A DNA stretch of 64,000 bases from Microbacterium sp. SMR1 (GCF_003289625.1 NZ_QMBN01000002.1:270610-334609), one strand, 5' to 3'; shown: positions 43,124 through 52,984, numbered from the stretch's first letter. The notes: generated by a model not told the origin, from the letters alone. Made by a program: numbers and translations.

Positions 43124-43159
43124 CGACGGCGCCTCCTCAGCTGCGAGGGGGCGCCGTCG
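43124..43159. terminator. strong bidirectional hairpin overlapping the regulator's 3' end
   Basis: CGACGGCGCCTCCTC (43124-43138), loop AGCTGC, GAGGGGGCGCCGTCG (43145-43159): 15 paired positions including one T-G wobble. It lies just after the plus-strand GH76 gene and includes the stop codon (43137-43139) and last codons of the convergent regulator gene, so one element can end both transcripts. No T-tract. Confidence 0.7.
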
Positions 43160-44237
43160 ACGCGCCCGGCACGAGCTCGGTGGGCAGCACGACCTTGTCG
43201 ACCGTGAGCGGGTGGGCGATCTGCTGCTGCAACGACGCGATGCCACGGCCGCCGAGCTCGGTCTGCGCCTGCCGGATGTGGGTGAAGCGGAACAGGCCCG
43301 TGTCGAAGAACGCGTCGGGATGGTCGAAGCAGACGACCGACACGTCGCGCGGGATGCTGAGCCCGAGCCGCGAGCAGGCCTCGCGCAGCATGAGCGCGAT
43401 GTTGTACTCGGCCGCCACGTAGCCGGTGATGTCGGGATGCTCGCCGACGAACGCGATGAGCCGCTCGATGTCGTCCTCGACGGTGTCGGTGCTGCCGGGC
43501 ACCGTCGACTCGAGCGTCTGCAGCTCCGCACGGTTCTCCAGGGGCAGATGGTTCATGGCGTGGGCGTGGATGTACCCGTTGCGACGGTCGTCGCTCGACG
43601 ACACGTGGCTCGACGGTCCCACGAACCCGACGGTGCGGTGCCCGAGCTCGAGCAGGTGCTCCGTTGCCGCGCGCCCCCCGCCGAGGTTGTCGGAGCAGAC
43701 GGCCGAGACGGGGATGCCGTCGAACAGGCGGTCGAGGATCACGAGCGGGAACCGGCGCGCGACGAGCTCGAGGGCGGCGGGCGGGATGTACTCCGACGAG
43801 CTCGGGAGCAGCACGAGCCCCTCGACGCCGGCGTCGACGAGGGATCGGATGCACGCGTCCTCCTCGGCCAGGTCGCCGCCTGACCGTTTGAAGATGACGT
43901 GGGTGTCGGCGCCCGCCGCGGCGAGGATCCCCTCGATGATCTTGTTGCCGAACGTGTCGTCGAAGCTCGTGAGGACGCAGCCCAGCAGGCGGGTCGAGAC
44001 CTCCGACCCCGCGGCCGGGACGGTCGTCGCGGTCGCGCTCGTCACCACCGTGCCGATGCGCGGACGACGCATGATCATCCCCTCGCTGCGCAGCAGCTCG
44101 AGTGCCCGCTTGACCGTGATGGCGCTCACGTCGAACTGCTTGGACAGCTCGGCCTCGGAGGGCAGGCGCTCGCCGACCGGGTAGGTGCCGTTGGTGATCG
44201 CCAGACGCAACGACTCGTACACCCGCTTGTACAGCAT
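43137..44237 (-). CDS. GntR/LacI-type (AraR-like) transcriptional regulator of the mannan locus
   Basis: A 366-residue regulator with a GntR winged helix at residues ~1-70 (VYESLRLAITNGTYPVGERL, LSKQFDVSAITVKRALELLR) fused to a LacI/PurR-type sugar-binding domain (LVDAGVEGLVLLPSSSEYIP, RAATEHLLELGHRTVGFVGP, ISVVCFDHPDAFF-like region). This is the AraR architecture. It ends 41 bp after the mannan operon on the opposite strand and likely represses the divergent promoters around 37.28 kb until an imported mannan fragment binds. GGAGGAGG precedes the ATG, and an A/T-rich -10-like TATAAG lies just upstream. Confidence 0.92.
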   Translation of the reverse strand: MLYKRVYESLRLAITNGTYPVGERLPSEAELSKQFDVSAITVKRALELLRSEGMIMRRPRIGTVVTSATATTVPAAGSEVSTRLLGCVLTSFDDTFGNKIIEGILAAAGADTHVIFKRSGGDLAEEDACIRSLVDAGVEGLVLLPSSSEYIPPAALELVARRFPLVILDRLFDGIPVSAVCSDNLGGGRAATEHLLELGHRTVGFVGPSSHVSSSDDRRNGYIHAHAMNHLPLENRAELQTLESTVPGSTDTVEDDIERLIAFVGEHPDITGYVAAEYNIALMLREACSRLGLSIPRDVSVVCFDHPDAFFDTGLFRFTHIRQAQTELGGRGIASLQQQIAHPLTVDKVVLPTELVPGASTAPPRS

Positions 44238-44317
44238 CCCGATCCTCCTCCGGCTGGAATTCTTATATTTAATCTACAGGGTTGGTGGTCGAAATCCGCC
44301 GGTCGTGGCGCGGCTCG

Positions 44318-44824
44318 CTACGACCGCAGATCCGCGGTCATCTGGACGCGCGGGCCGAGGGCGTCGAGTCCCATGCGCTCCTCGGTCTCGACGAGCATGA
44401 GCTCGAACTCCGAACGCGGTTCGGTGACGACGAAGCCGAGGCGCTCGTAGAACGGGGCGTTCCAGGGCACGTCGGCGAAGGTGCGGAGCGACATCCGATC
44501 GTGGCCGCGGTCGCGCGCGTACGCCATCGCCGCCTCGACGAGCTTGCGGCCGTACCCGCGGCGAGCGTGCTCGGGCGACACCGACAGCTGTTCGAGGTGG
44601 GCATGACCCTCGAGCTCGAGCACATGAACGAACCCCGCGACCACCCCGTCACCGACGTGGGCGACCAGCAGGAAGCCGGCCTCGTCGGCACGCGACGCGC
44701 CGGTCGGCGCCGGCCACCAGGTGGGCGGGTCGAGCAGATCGCGCAGCAGCGCGTCGGCGTCGTTCTCGATGTCTTCGAGGAGATCCAGCTCGCCGGGGCT
44801 GGGCGGGCGGATGTCGAGCGGCAC
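44318..44824 (-). CDS. GNAT-family N-acetyltransferase
   Basis: A 168-residue acetyltransferase with the acetyl-CoA loop LSVSPEHARRGYGRKLVEAA (about residues 78-97) and the terminal APFYERLGFVVTEPR. Start GTG 44824, chosen because upstream in-frame sequence runs into the kdpE gene and does not resemble GNAT sequence. It lies 23 bp after kdpE on the same strand and could be read through from the kdp operon, though a functional link is unlikely. Substrate unknown. Confidence 0.88.
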   Translation of the reverse strand: MPLDIRPPSPGELDLLEDIENDADALLRDLLDPPTWWPAPTGASRADEAGFLLVAHVGDGVVAGFVHVLELEGHAHLEQLSVSPEHARRGYGRKLVEAAMAYARDRGHDRMSLRTFADVPWNAPFYERLGFVVTEPRSEFELMLVETEERMGLDALGPRVQMTADLRS

Positions 44825-44847
44825 GGCCCGATCGTATCGAGCGGCGT

Positions 44848-45522
44848 TCAGTCGACGATGAGCCGGTAGCCCATGCCGGACTCGGTGAGCAGGTGCTCGG
44901 GATGCGCGGGATCGGCCTCGAGCTTCTTCCGCAGCTGCGAGACGTAGAGACGCAGGTACCCGGTGTCGTTGACCTGCTCGGTGCCCCACAGCTCCTTCAG
45001 CAGGTCCTGCCGGGTCACGAGTGCCCCGGGGGTTCGGGCGAGGAAGTCGAGCATCCGCCACTCGGTCGGCGTGAGGTGCACGCGCTCGCCGCCACGCGTG
45101 ACGGTCTTGGCGGCCCGGTCGATCTCGACATCGGCGAACCGCACGACGGCGACGGATGCGGCACCGCCGGCCCGCCGGGTCAGCGCGCGCAGTCTCGCGA
45201 GCAGCTCGTCGATCTGGAAGGGCTTGGTGACGTAGTCGTCAGCCCCGGCGTCGAGCGCCGCCACCTTGTCTGCCGACCCGGTGCGCCCCGAGACGACGAT
45301 GATCGGCACGGCGCTCCATCCCCTCACGGCCTCGATGACGGCGACGCCGTCGAGGCGCGGCATCCCCAGATCGAGCACGATCACATCGGGATGCTCGGAC
45401 GCGGCCGCGGCGATCGCCGCCGCCCCGTCGGCGGCCGCCACGACGTCGTACCCGTGGGCCGCTAGCGTGATGCGCAGCGCCCGCACGAGCTGCGGGTCGT
45501 CGTCGGCGAGGAGGACCTTCAC
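44848..45522 (-). CDS. kdpE: KdpE response regulator
   Basis: A 224-residue OmpR/PhoB-family regulator. Receiver domain 1-115 with acidic cluster ADDDP and phosphoacceptor Asp51 in VIVLDLGMPRLDG, Lys in VTKPF; winged-helix output domain about 130-222 with TPTEWRMLDFLARTPGALVT and VSQLRKKLEADPAHP. Paired with KdpD by a 4-bp ATGA overlap and with the KdpFABC pump genes upstream. When phosphorylated it should activate the kdp promoter, probably at the CGTGAGG direct repeats near 52.81 kb. Confidence 0.96.
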   Translation of the reverse strand: MKVLLADDDPQLVRALRITLAAHGYDVVAAADGAAAIAAAASEHPDVIVLDLGMPRLDGVAVIEAVRGWSAVPIIVVSGRTGSADKVAALDAGADDYVTKPFQIDELLARLRALTRRAGGAASVAVVRFADVEIDRAAKTVTRGGERVHLTPTEWRMLDFLARTPGALVTRQDLLKELWGTEQVNDTGYLRLYVSQLRKKLEADPAHPEHLLTESGMGYRLIVD

Positions 45523-48038
45523 CCCTCGATCCTGCCCTCTTGCGCCGCCGCCGATGCCAGGGGCAGCTCGATCACCATGGTGAGGCCGCCGCCAGGGGTC
45601 TGCTCGGGCACGAGCTGGCCCCGCATTCCCTCGGTGAAACCCTTCGACAGCGCGAGCCCGAGCCCGAGTCCGGTCGTGTTGTCGGTGTCGCCGAGTCGCT
45701 GGAAGGGCGTGAACACGTCGCCGTGACGCTCGGGCGGGATGCCGGGTCCGTGGTCGATCACGCGGACCTGGGCCTGCCCGCCCAGCGAGCTCGTGCTGAT
45801 GCGCACCGGCGTTCCGGCAGGCGAATGGCGGTGGGCGTTGGCCAGCACGTTGACCAGCACCCGCTGCAACAGCACCGCATCGGCGAGCACCGGCCCGATC
45901 GCCTCGTCCAGCGCCAGCTCCACCGCAGCGGGCCCGAGACCGAGCTCGTCGACCGCGGCGAGCACGGCATCGGCCGTGTCGACCGGTCGCAGGGCGACGG
46001 CGAGAGCGCCGGCCTCGATGCGGCTCACATCGAGCAGGTCGGTCACGAGCGAGGTCAGCGTGCCGAGGCTCTCGTCGGCGGTCGCGAGCAGCTCGTCGCG
46101 GTCGGCGTCGTCGAGCGCGGGGCCGGCCGCGCGGAGCCCCCCGAGTGCCGCGACGGCAGCGGCCAGAGGGCGCCGCAGGTCATGGCTCGCCGCCGAGAGG
46201 AGGGCGCTGCGTACCCGGTCGGTCTCGGCGAGCACCGACGCCGAGCTCGCCGCCCGCTGCAGGTCGGCCTGCTCGAGCGCGGCGGCGAGCTGTGCGACGA
46301 CGACATCCAGCAGGCGGCGTTCCGAGCCGTCGAGCTGCTCCGACTCGCTGCCGTGGAGCTCGAGCACGGCCTCGCGTCCGACCTCGACGCGCAGGTGGCG
46401 GTCGTCGCGCACGGGCTCGCCGTCGGCGGCGATCACGGTCCCGTCCGACGCGACCAAGCGCGCACCCGACATCCCGAAGGCCTCGCGCGCCCGCGCGACG
46501 AGGGCCGGAATAGAGCCATCGCCCCGCAGCACGCTGCCGGCGACCGCCGCAAGCAGCTCGGCCTCGGCGGCTGCTCGCCGGGCCGACCGCGTGCCCCGGG
46601 CCGCGCGGTCGACGATGACGCTCACGAGGAGCGCGATGACGACGTACAGGATCAGCGCCCACGCGTGCAGCGGATCGGAGACCGTGACGGTGTACAGCGG
46701 AGCCACGAAGAAAAAGTCGAGCGTCACCCCGGACATCACCGCGGCGAAGACGGCCGGCCACAGTCCGCCGACGAGCGCGACCACGACGACGAGCAGCTGG
46801 TACGCGAGCACGTCGCTCGTGATCGACTCGGGGCTCTGCAGCGCGACGAGCAGCCACGTGAGCAGCGGACCGCCGGTCAGCGCGACGACGAAACCGAGGA
46901 TCCGGCGCCGCACGCTGAGAGCGCCGCCGGCGACACGGGGCAGGGTGAAGCGGCCGCCGGCGGCGGCGTGCGTCACGACGTGCACGTCGATATCGCCCGA
47001 CTCGCGGATGACGGTGGCGCCGATGCCCGGACCGCTGAGGGCCGCAGCGAGCCGGCCGCGACGGCTGACGCCGACGACGAGCTGCGACGCGTTGACCGAC
47101 CGCGCGAACTCGACGAGGGCGGCGGGGATGTCGTCGCCGACGACCTGGTGGTAGCTGCCGCCGAGCGATTCGACGAGAGCCCGTTGAGCGGCGAGGGCCG
47201 CCGGGTCGGCGGTGCGCAGCCCGTCCTGGCCCGACACGTGGACGGCCAGCAGCTCGCCGCCGGCCGAACGGTCGACGATGCGGGCCCCGCGCCGGATGAG
47301 AGTCTCGCCCTCGGGCCCGCCGGTCAGCGCGACCACGACGCGCTCGCGAGCCTGCCACGTGCCCCGGATGCCGTGCTCGGCACGGTAGTCCTGCAGGGCG
47401 CTGTCGACCTCGTCCGCGAGCCAGAGCAGTGCCAGTTCGCGGAGCGCCGTCAGGTTGCCGAGCCGGAAGTAGTTCGACAGGGCGGCGTCGATGCGCTCGG
47501 CGGGGTAGACGAGACCGGCAGCGAGGCGGTCGCGCAGCGACGGCGGTGCGAGGTCGACCAGCTCGATCGGGTCGGCCGAGCGCACGACGGCATCCGGCAC
47601 CGTCTCGCGCTGCGCGACGCCGGTGATCTGCTCGACGACGTCGCCGAGCGACTCGATGTGCTGGACGTTGACGGTCGTGATGACGTCGATGCCGGCATCC
47701 CGGAGCTCCTCGACGTCCTGCCAGCGCTTCTCGTTGCGCGACCCGCCGACGTTGGTGTGGGCGAGCTCGTCGACGAGGGCGACGCGCGGGGCTCGGGCGA
47801 GCACGCCCTCGAGGTCCATCTCGTCGAGCGTGACGCCGCGGTGCTCGAGGCGGCGGCGCGGAACGATCGGCAGTCCGGCGGTCATCGCGGCGGTCGCGGC
47901 GCGGCCGTGGGTCTCGACGATCGCGACGACGACGTCGATCCCGGCATCCTGAAGCCGGCGTCCTTCCTCGAGCATCTCGTAGGTCTTGCCCACGCCCGGC
48001 GCCGCACCCAGCAGCACCCGCAGCCGTCCCCGCTTCAC
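45519..48038 (-). CDS. kdpD: KdpD sensor histidine kinase
   Basis: An 839-residue full-length KdpD. Order: N-terminal KdpD domain with Walker A GAAPGVGKT (11-19) and VDELAHTNVGGSRNEKRWQD, a universal-stress-protein domain (VVVALTGGPEGETLIRRGAR), four TM helices around 375-480, a GAF-like region, HisKA with SAASHDLRRPLAAAV (phosphoacceptor His near 622), and HATPase (NVLANAHRHSPAGTPV, DHGPGIPPERHGDVFTPF, GLGLGLALSKGF). It senses low potassium or salt stress and phosphorylates KdpE. Follows kdpC by ~35 bp. Confidence 0.97.
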   Translation of the reverse strand: MKRGRLRVLLGAAPGVGKTYEMLEEGRRLQDAGIDVVVAIVETHGRAATAAMTAGLPIVPRRRLEHRGVTLDEMDLEGVLARAPRVALVDELAHTNVGGSRNEKRWQDVEELRDAGIDVITTVNVQHIESLGDVVEQITGVAQRETVPDAVVRSADPIELVDLAPPSLRDRLAAGLVYPAERIDAALSNYFRLGNLTALRELALLWLADEVDSALQDYRAEHGIRGTWQARERVVVALTGGPEGETLIRRGARIVDRSAGGELLAVHVSGQDGLRTADPAALAAQRALVESLGGSYHQVVGDDIPAALVEFARSVNASQLVVGVSRRGRLAAALSGPGIGATVIRESGDIDVHVVTHAAAGGRFTLPRVAGGALSVRRRILGFVVALTGGPLLTWLLVALQSPESITSDVLAYQLLVVVVALVGGLWPAVFAAVMSGVTLDFFFVAPLYTVTVSDPLHAWALILYVVIALLVSVIVDRAARGTRSARRAAAEAELLAAVAGSVLRGDGSIPALVARAREAFGMSGARLVASDGTVIAADGEPVRDDRHLRVEVGREAVLELHGSESEQLDGSERRLLDVVVAQLAAALEQADLQRAASSASVLAETDRVRSALLSAASHDLRRPLAAAVAALGGLRAAGPALDDADRDELLATADESLGTLTSLVTDLLDVSRIEAGALAVALRPVDTADAVLAAVDELGLGPAAVELALDEAIGPVLADAVLLQRVLVNVLANAHRHSPAGTPVRISTSSLGGQAQVRVIDHGPGIPPERHGDVFTPFQRLGDTDNTTGLGLGLALSKGFTEGMRGQLVPEQTPGGGLTMVIELPLASAAAQEGRIEG

Positions 48039-48073
48039 GGCATCACCCTAGTTCTCTCCGCGCCCGGGAGAGC

Positions 48074-48682
48074 TCATGGCGCGAGGCCGTCCAGGGCGGC
48101 ATTGAGCTCGACGACGTTCACCCGCGGCTCGCCGAGGAACCCGAGGTCGCGGCCGGCCGTGTGCGAGGCGACGAGATCGCGCACCTCGGCATCCGACAGC
48201 CCGCGTTCCGCGGCGACGCGGTCGACCTGCAGCTCGGCGTACGCCGGCGAGATGTGCGGGTCGAGGCCCGACGCCGAGGCGGTGACGGCGTCAGCGGGGA
48301 CATCCGAGACGTCGACGCCCTCGCGATCGGCGATCGCCGTGCGCCGCTGCTCGATTGCGGCGACGAGGTCCGCGTTGTTGGGACCGAGATTCGACCCGCT
48401 CGAGGCGGCCGCGTCGTAGCCGTCGCCGGCCGCCGAGGGGCGTGACTGGAAGTACTGCGGCAGCGCTGTGCCGTCGGCATCCGTGAACGACTGGCCGATG
48501 AGCGACGAGCCGACGAGCTGGCCCTCGGCGTCGCGCAGCAGCGATCCGTTCGCCTGCGCCGGCAGCGCGAGGCCGACGAGCGAGATCAGCAGGGTGTATC
48601 CGACGCCGAGGACGAGGGTGAGGACGATCATCGCGCGGACGGCGACGGCGGAGGTGCGCAGCGAGGCGCGGGCGGTGGACAT
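48074..48682 (-). CDS. kdpC: KdpC subunit of the K+-transporting ATPase
   Basis: A 202-residue accessory subunit with one N-terminal TM helix (about 13-38, [20 protein letters not shown]) and an extracytoplasmic domain: [70 protein letters not shown], and the final [15 protein letters not shown]. All KdpC hallmarks are present. It stabilises the KdpFABC complex and is thought to help couple ATP hydrolysis to transport. Starts 20 bp after kdpB. Confidence 0.97.
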   Translation of the reverse strand: MSTARASLRTSAVAVRAMIVLTLVLGVGYTLLISLVGLALPAQANGSLLRDAEGQLVGSSLIGQSFTDADGTALPQYFQSRPSAAGDGYDAAASSGSNLGPNNADLVAAIEQRRTAIADREGVDVSDVPADAVTASASGLDPHISPAYAELQVDRVAAERGLSDAEVRDLVASHTAGRDLGFLGEPRVNVVELNAALDGLAP

Positions 48683-48702
48683 GACAGGTCTCCAGTCGGG
48701 GC

Positions 48703-50880
48703 TCAGAAGCCCGGGATGAGGCTGACGGCGAGGTCGATCAGCTTGATGCCGACGAACGGCGCGATGACGCCGCCGAGCCCGTACACGACGAGGTTGCGGC
48801 TCAGGATCGACGAGGCGCTCGCCGCGCGGTACTTCACGCCGCGCAGTGCCAGCGGGATGAGCACGATGATGACGATCGCGTTGAACACGATCGCGCTCGT
48901 GACAGCGGAGGCCGGCGACGACAGCTGCATGACGTTGAGCGCCGCGAGCCCCGGGAACACCCCCATGAACATCGCCGGGATGATCGCGAAGTACTTGGCG
49001 ATGTCGTTCGCGAGCGAGAACGTCGTGAGGGCGCCGCGCGTGATGAGCAGCTGCTTTCCGATCCGGACGATGTCGATGAGCTTGGTCGGGTCCGAGTCGA
49101 GGTCGACCATGTTGCCGGCCTCCTTCGCCGCCGACGTGCCCGTGTTCATCGCCACGCCGACGTCGGCCTGCGCGAGGGCGGGTGCGTCGTTCGTGCCGTC
49201 GCCGGTCATCGCGACGAGGTGACCGCCCTCCTGCTCCTTGCGGATCAGGGCGAGCTTGTCTTCGGGCGTCGCCTCCGCGAGGAAGTCGTCGACACCCGCC
49301 TCTCTCGCGATCGCGGCAGCGGTCAGCGGGTTGTCGCCGGTGATCATGACGGTGCGGATGCCCATCGAGCGCAGCTCGTCGAAGCGCTCGCGCAGCCCGT
49401 CCTTGACGACATCCTTCAGGTGGATGACCCCGAGCAGCGTCCCGGCACCGGATGGGTCGAGGGTCGCGACGGCGAGCGGCGTGCCGCCGGACTGCGCGAT
49501 CGCGTCGGCGTGGTGCAGCAGCTCGGCGCGGGCCTCGGCCGAGACCGGTCGTGCCGATGCGTCGGGCCAGGCGAGCACCGACCCCGACGCGCCCTTGCGC
49601 ACCTGCGTGCCGTCGGGCAGGTCGACCCCGCTCATGCGCGTCTGCGCCGTGAAGGCGACCGCCACGGCGTCGCGCGGCAGCTCGCCCACCACGTGCTGCG
49701 AGGCCGCGAGCTCGACGACCGAGGTGCCCTCGGGTGTCGGGTCCGACAGCGACGACAGGGATGCCGCGCGGGCGAGCTCGGCGCCGTCGACGCCGGTCAT
49801 CGCGACGAACTCCGACGCGCGGCGGTTGCCGTAGGTGATCGTGCCGGTCTTGTCGAGCAGCAGCGTCGTCACGTCGCCGGCCGCCTCGACCGCGCGGCCC
49901 GACATGGCCAGGACGTTCCGCTGCACGAGACGGTCCATGCCCGCGATGCCGATGGCCGACAGCAGCGCGCCGATCGTGGTCGGGATCAGGCAGACGAGCA
50001 GCGCGACGAGCACCGGGATGCTGACGGGCGAGGCGCTGTACGACGCGATCGGGTTCATCGCCAGCACGACCACGACGAAGACGATCGACAGGCTCGCGAG
50101 CAGGATATTGAGGGCGATCTCGTTGGGCGTCCGCTGACGCGCAGCGCCCTCGACGAGGGCGATCATCCGGTCGACGAAGGTCTCGCCGGGCTTCGACGTG
50201 ATCCTCACGACGATGCGGTCGGAGAGCACCCGGGTGCCGCCCGTGACGGCGCTGCGGTCGCCGCCGGACTCGCGGACGACGGGAGCCGACTCGCCCGTGA
50301 TGGCCGACTCGTCGACCGTCGCGATGCCGTCGACGATGTCGCCGTCGCCCGGGATGAGCTCACCGGCCTCGACGAGCACGACATCCCCGAGCCGCAGGTC
50401 GGCCGAGGGCACCTCCTCGGTCGCGGAGCCCCGGGCCGCGGCATCCGTCCGCTCGTCCCACGAGACCACCCGGCGCGCGGTCGTCGTCGTGCGGGTCTTG
50501 CGCAGCGCCTGGGCCTGCGCCTTGCCGCGGCCCTCGGCGACGGACTCCGCCACGTTCGCGAAGAGGACCGTGAGCCACAGCCAGACCGCGATGCCCCAGG
50601 TGAAGCCCGCCGGAACCGTCGTGCCGCCCGAGGTCTCGGGACCGCCGAGGAACGGCTCCGCGATCGCGATCGCCGTCGTCAGGGCCGCGCCGACCCAGAC
50701 GAGGAACATGACGGGGTTCCGCCACTGGGCGGCGGGGTTGAGCTTGCGGACCGCGCCGGGGAGGGCGGCACCGACCTGCTCGAGGCTGAACGCGCTGCGC
50801 CGGCGCGGTGCCGGGCTGGCGTCCGGGTCCGCGGACGACGGGCCGGATGAGGGCCGGGTTTCGGTCAGAGGGGCAGACAT
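48703..50880 (-). CDS. kdpB: KdpB, ATPase subunit of the K+-transporting P-type ATPase
   Basis: A 725-residue P-type ATPase, slightly long because of a Pro/Ser/Ala-rich N-terminal extension of ~35 residues before [20 protein letters not shown]. Phosphorylation site [11 protein letters not shown], actuator motif ITGESAPV (TGES), nucleotide-binding [10 protein letters not shown], hinge [20 protein letters not shown]. Membrane helices match KdpB. ATG 50880 overlaps the kdpA stop by one base. It drives high-affinity potassium import through KdpA under potassium limitation. Confidence 0.98.
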   Translation of the reverse strand: MSAPLTETRPSSGPSSADPDASPAPRRRSAFSLEQVGAALPGAVRKLNPAAQWRNPVMFLVWVGAALTTAIAIAEPFLGGPETSGGTTVPAGFTWGIAVWLWLTVLFANVAESVAEGRGKAQAQALRKTRTTTTARRVVSWDERTDAAARGSATEEVPSADLRLGDVVLVEAGELIPGDGDIVDGIATVDESAITGESAPVVRESGGDRSAVTGGTRVLSDRIVVRITSKPGETFVDRMIALVEGAARQRTPNEIALNILLASLSIVFVVVVLAMNPIASYSASPVSIPVLVALLVCLIPTTIGALLSAIGIAGMDRLVQRNVLAMSGRAVEAAGDVTTLLLDKTGTITYGNRRASEFVAMTGVDGAELARAASLSSLSDPTPEGTSVVELAASQHVVGELPRDAVAVAFTAQTRMSGVDLPDGTQVRKGASGSVLAWPDASARPVSAEARAELLHHADAIAQSGGTPLAVATLDPSGAGTLLGVIHLKDVVKDGLRERFDELRSMGIRTVMITGDNPLTAAAIAREAGVDDFLAEATPEDKLALIRKEQEGGHLVAMTGDGTNDAPALAQADVGVAMNTGTSAAKEAGNMVDLDSDPTKLIDIVRIGKQLLITRGALTTFSLANDIAKYFAIIPAMFMGVFPGLAALNVMQLSSPASAVTSAIVFNAIVIIVLIPLALRGVKYRAASASSILSRNLVVYGLGGVIAPFVGIKLIDLAVSLIPGF

Positions 50881-52562
50881 CAGGAGAGTCCTTCGGCGAG
50901 GGGGCCCAGGGTGAGGACCGGGAAATAGGTGAGCGCGGTGATGATGACGACGACGCCGGCGAGCAGGCCCGCGAACTGCGGGCGGTGCGTCGGGAGGGTG
51001 CCGGCGCTCGACGGCACGGTGTCTTGAGCGGCGAGCGATCCGGCGAGGGCGAGGACGAGCACGATCGGGATGAACCGGCCGAGCAGCATCGCGACGCCGA
51101 GCGCCGTGTTGAGCCACGGGGTGTTGGCGGTGAGGCCGGCGAAAGCCGAGCCGTTGTTGTTCGCCGCGGAGGTGAACGCGTAGAGGACTTCGCTCAGGCC
51201 GTGGACGCCCGGGTTCCAGATCGAGGTGCCCTCGACGTCGGCGCGCACGGCCGGGATCGCGAAGCTCAGCGCCGTCCCCGCGAGCACGAGCGTCGGCGTC
51301 ACGAGGATGTACAGGCTCGCGAGCTTGATCTCGCGGGGCCCGATCTTCTTGCCGAGGTACTCGGGCGTACGCCCGATCAGCAGGCCACCGACGAACACCG
51401 CGAGGATCGCGAGCACCAGCATCCCGTACAGCCCTGAACCGACCCCGCCGGGAGCGATCTCGCCGAGCATCATGTTGAGCATCGGCATCATGCCGCCGAG
51501 CGGTGTGAAGCTGTCGTGCATCGCGTTGACCGCGCCGGTCGAGGTGAGCGTCGAAGCGCCGCCGAACAGCGCCGATGCGGCGATTCCGAACCGGGTCTCC
51601 TTGCCCTCCATCGCGGCGCCGGCGAGCTGCGTCGCCGTGCCGCCGCCCGACGCCTCGGCCCACGAGCCGAGGGCGATCGAGGCCAGGAAGATCCCGCCCA
51701 TGACCGCGACGATCGCGTAGCCCTGGCGATCGTCGCCGACGATCCGGCCGAAGGCGCGCGGCATGGCGAACGGGATGACGAGCAGCAGCAGGATCTCGAA
51801 CAGGTTCGTCCACGGCGTCGGGTTCTCGAACGGATGGGCCGAGTTCGCGTTGAAGAACCCGCCGCCGTTCGTGCCGAGCAGCTTGATGGCCTCCTGGCTG
51901 GCGACCGGTCCGCCGGGGATCGACTGCGCCCCGCCGGCGATCGTCTGCACGTCGGTGAAGCCCGCGAAGTTCTGGATCACGCCGCCTGCGAGCAGCACGA
52001 CGGCCGCGACGATCGCCATCGGGAGGAGGATGCGGCCGAGGCCGCGCACGAGGTCGACCCAGAAGTTGCCGATCGTCCCCGAGCGGCGATACGCGAAGCC
52101 CCGGACGAGGGCGATGGCGACGGCCATGCCGACCGCGGCCGAGACGAAGTTCTGCACGGCCAGACCCGCGAACTGCACGGTGTAGCCGAGCGTCGTGTCG
52201 GGGGAGTACGACTGCCAGTTCGTGTTGGCCACGAACGAGATGGCGGTGTTGAACGCGAGGTGCTCGCTCGGTGCGGGCAGACCGAGGCTGAACGGCAGGA
52301 TCGGCTGGAGGCGCTGCAGTCCGTAGACGATCACGACGCCGACGAGCGAGAACAGCAGCACGCCGCGGGCGTAGGCCTGCCAGGTCTGCTCGGCGCGTGG
52401 ATCGACGCCGATCAGGCGGTAGACGCCCCGTTCGACGGCGAGGTCGCGCGGCGACGTGTAGACGCGAGCGATGTAGTCGCCGACGGGCCGGTACAGCAGG
52501 ACGAGGATGAGGACGAGGGTCGCGATCTGCAACGACGCGAACCCGATCTGCGCGGCATCCAC
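50880..52562 (-). CDS. kdpA: KdpA, K+-translocating subunit
   Basis: A 560-residue membrane protein with about ten TM helices, the potassium channel-like subunit of the Kdp pump. Selectivity-filter and family segments are clear: [80 protein letters not shown]. Start is GTG 52562, one base after the end of kdpF. It binds K+ in the membrane and is coupled to KdpB. Confidence 0.98.
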   Translation of the reverse strand: MDAAQIGFASLQIATLVLILVLLYRPVGDYIARVYTSPRDLAVERGVYRLIGVDPRAEQTWQAYARGVLLFSLVGVVIVYGLQRLQPILPFSLGLPAPSEHLAFNTAISFVANTNWQSYSPDTTLGYTVQFAGLAVQNFVSAAVGMAVAIALVRGFAYRRSGTIGNFWVDLVRGLGRILLPMAIVAAVVLLAGGVIQNFAGFTDVQTIAGGAQSIPGGPVASQEAIKLLGTNGGGFFNANSAHPFENPTPWTNLFEILLLLVIPFAMPRAFGRIVGDDRQGYAIVAVMGGIFLASIALGSWAEASGGGTATQLAGAAMEGKETRFGIAASALFGGASTLTSTGAVNAMHDSFTPLGGMMPMLNMMLGEIAPGGVGSGLYGMLVLAILAVFVGGLLIGRTPEYLGKKIGPREIKLASLYILVTPTLVLAGTALSFAIPAVRADVEGTSIWNPGVHGLSEVLYAFTSAANNNGSAFAGLTANTPWLNTALGVAMLLGRFIPIVLVLALAGSLAAQDTVPSSAGTLPTHRPQFAGLLAGVVVIITALTYFPVLTLGPLAEGLS

Positions 52563-52563
52563 G

Positions 52564-52650
52564 TCAGAACCGTTCGGGCCGCACGAGGGCGACGACGAGG
52601 TAGACGATGGCGGCGACGGCCAGCACCGCCGCGAGGAGCGAGAAGACCAT
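52564..52650 (-). CDS. kdpF: KdpF, small subunit of the Kdp complex
   Basis: A 28-residue single-helix peptide, [20 protein letters not shown] followed by ALVRPERF. The C-terminal R-P-E-R-F is the usual KdpF ending. It lies directly before kdpA (stop 52564-52566, kdpA start 52562) and its ATG overlaps the stop of a second tiny ORF upstream by one base. It is a stabilising subunit of KdpFABC and is easily missed because of its length. Confidence 0.9.
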   Translation of the reverse strand: MVFSLLAAVLAVAAIVYLVVALVRPERF

Positions 52651-52733
52651 CACAGCTTCTCGACCCCCCGGGCGATGAGGCCGGCGACGGCGAAGAGCGC
52701 GAGGATCGCGGCGAGATAGATGAGGTCGAGCAC
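52650..52733 (-). CDS. 27-residue single-helix membrane peptide at the head of the kdp operon
   Basis: GTG 52733 opens a 27-residue ORF reading VLDLIYLAAILALFAVAGLI then ARGVEKL, ending TGATG on the kdpF start. One hydrophobic helix followed by a basic, Glu-Lys ending is a composition expected of a real small membrane protein. It comes first in the operon and is translationally coupled to kdpF. I recall similar short ORFs before kdpF in other actinobacteria, but its role is unknown. The ribosome binding site is weak (GGAT). Confidence 0.65.
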   Translation of the reverse strand: MLDLIYLAAILALFAVAGLIARGVEKL

Positions 52734-52774
52734 GAGATCCGATGCAACACCCCGCCGGGTGCCGCGCCCGCTGT

Positions 52775-52824
52775 CCTCACGGAATCCATACGGCCTCGCG
52801 CCCGCTCCTCACGCCGCCCTCACG
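52775..52824 (-). promoter_or_regulatory. candidate KdpE-binding direct repeats and kdp promoter
   Basis: Read on the minus strand, CGTGAGG occurs at 52824-52818 and 52813-52807, i.e. 7 bp, a 4-bp spacer, 7 bp, the 11-bp period typical of OmpR/PhoB-family sites. A -10-like TATGGA (52790-52785) lies 16 bp downstream, so the boxes cover the -35 position as at activator-dependent promoters. A third CGTGAGG (52781-52775) lies near the expected transcription start, about 45 bp from the first ORF of the operon. Confidence 0.6.
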
Positions 52825-52864
52825 GTTTTGGTGCCGGTTCGGCGCCGGCTCGGCGCCCGGTGGC

Positions 52865-52949
52865 GATACATCCGTCGGACGGCCGGTGCTGGTGTCGCCT
52901 CCAACGTGCGCCAAGACGACACCAGCACCACCGGTCCTGCAGATGTATC
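52865..52949. repeat. 85-bp imperfect palindromic repeat, copy 2
   Basis: Starts GATACATCCGTCGGAC and ends GGTCCTGCAGATGTATC. The arms are nearly reverse complements (GGTGCTGGTGTCG in one, CGACACCAGCACC in the other) around a ~20-base centre. Same length as, and about 72% identical to, copy 1 at 25036-25120. It lies in the gap between the kdp promoter and a small acidic-protein gene. No coding capacity. Confidence 0.85.
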
Positions 52950-52984
52950 GCAAGCCCGGCCTTCCGGCCGGATCAGGGGCGGGG

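Noticed and set aside
48703-51813. KdpB as a 1036-residue protein starting at 51813
   Set aside because: The extension is out-of-frame kdpA sequence. KdpB-like sequence begins just after ATG 50880, which overlaps the kdpA stop in the usual way.
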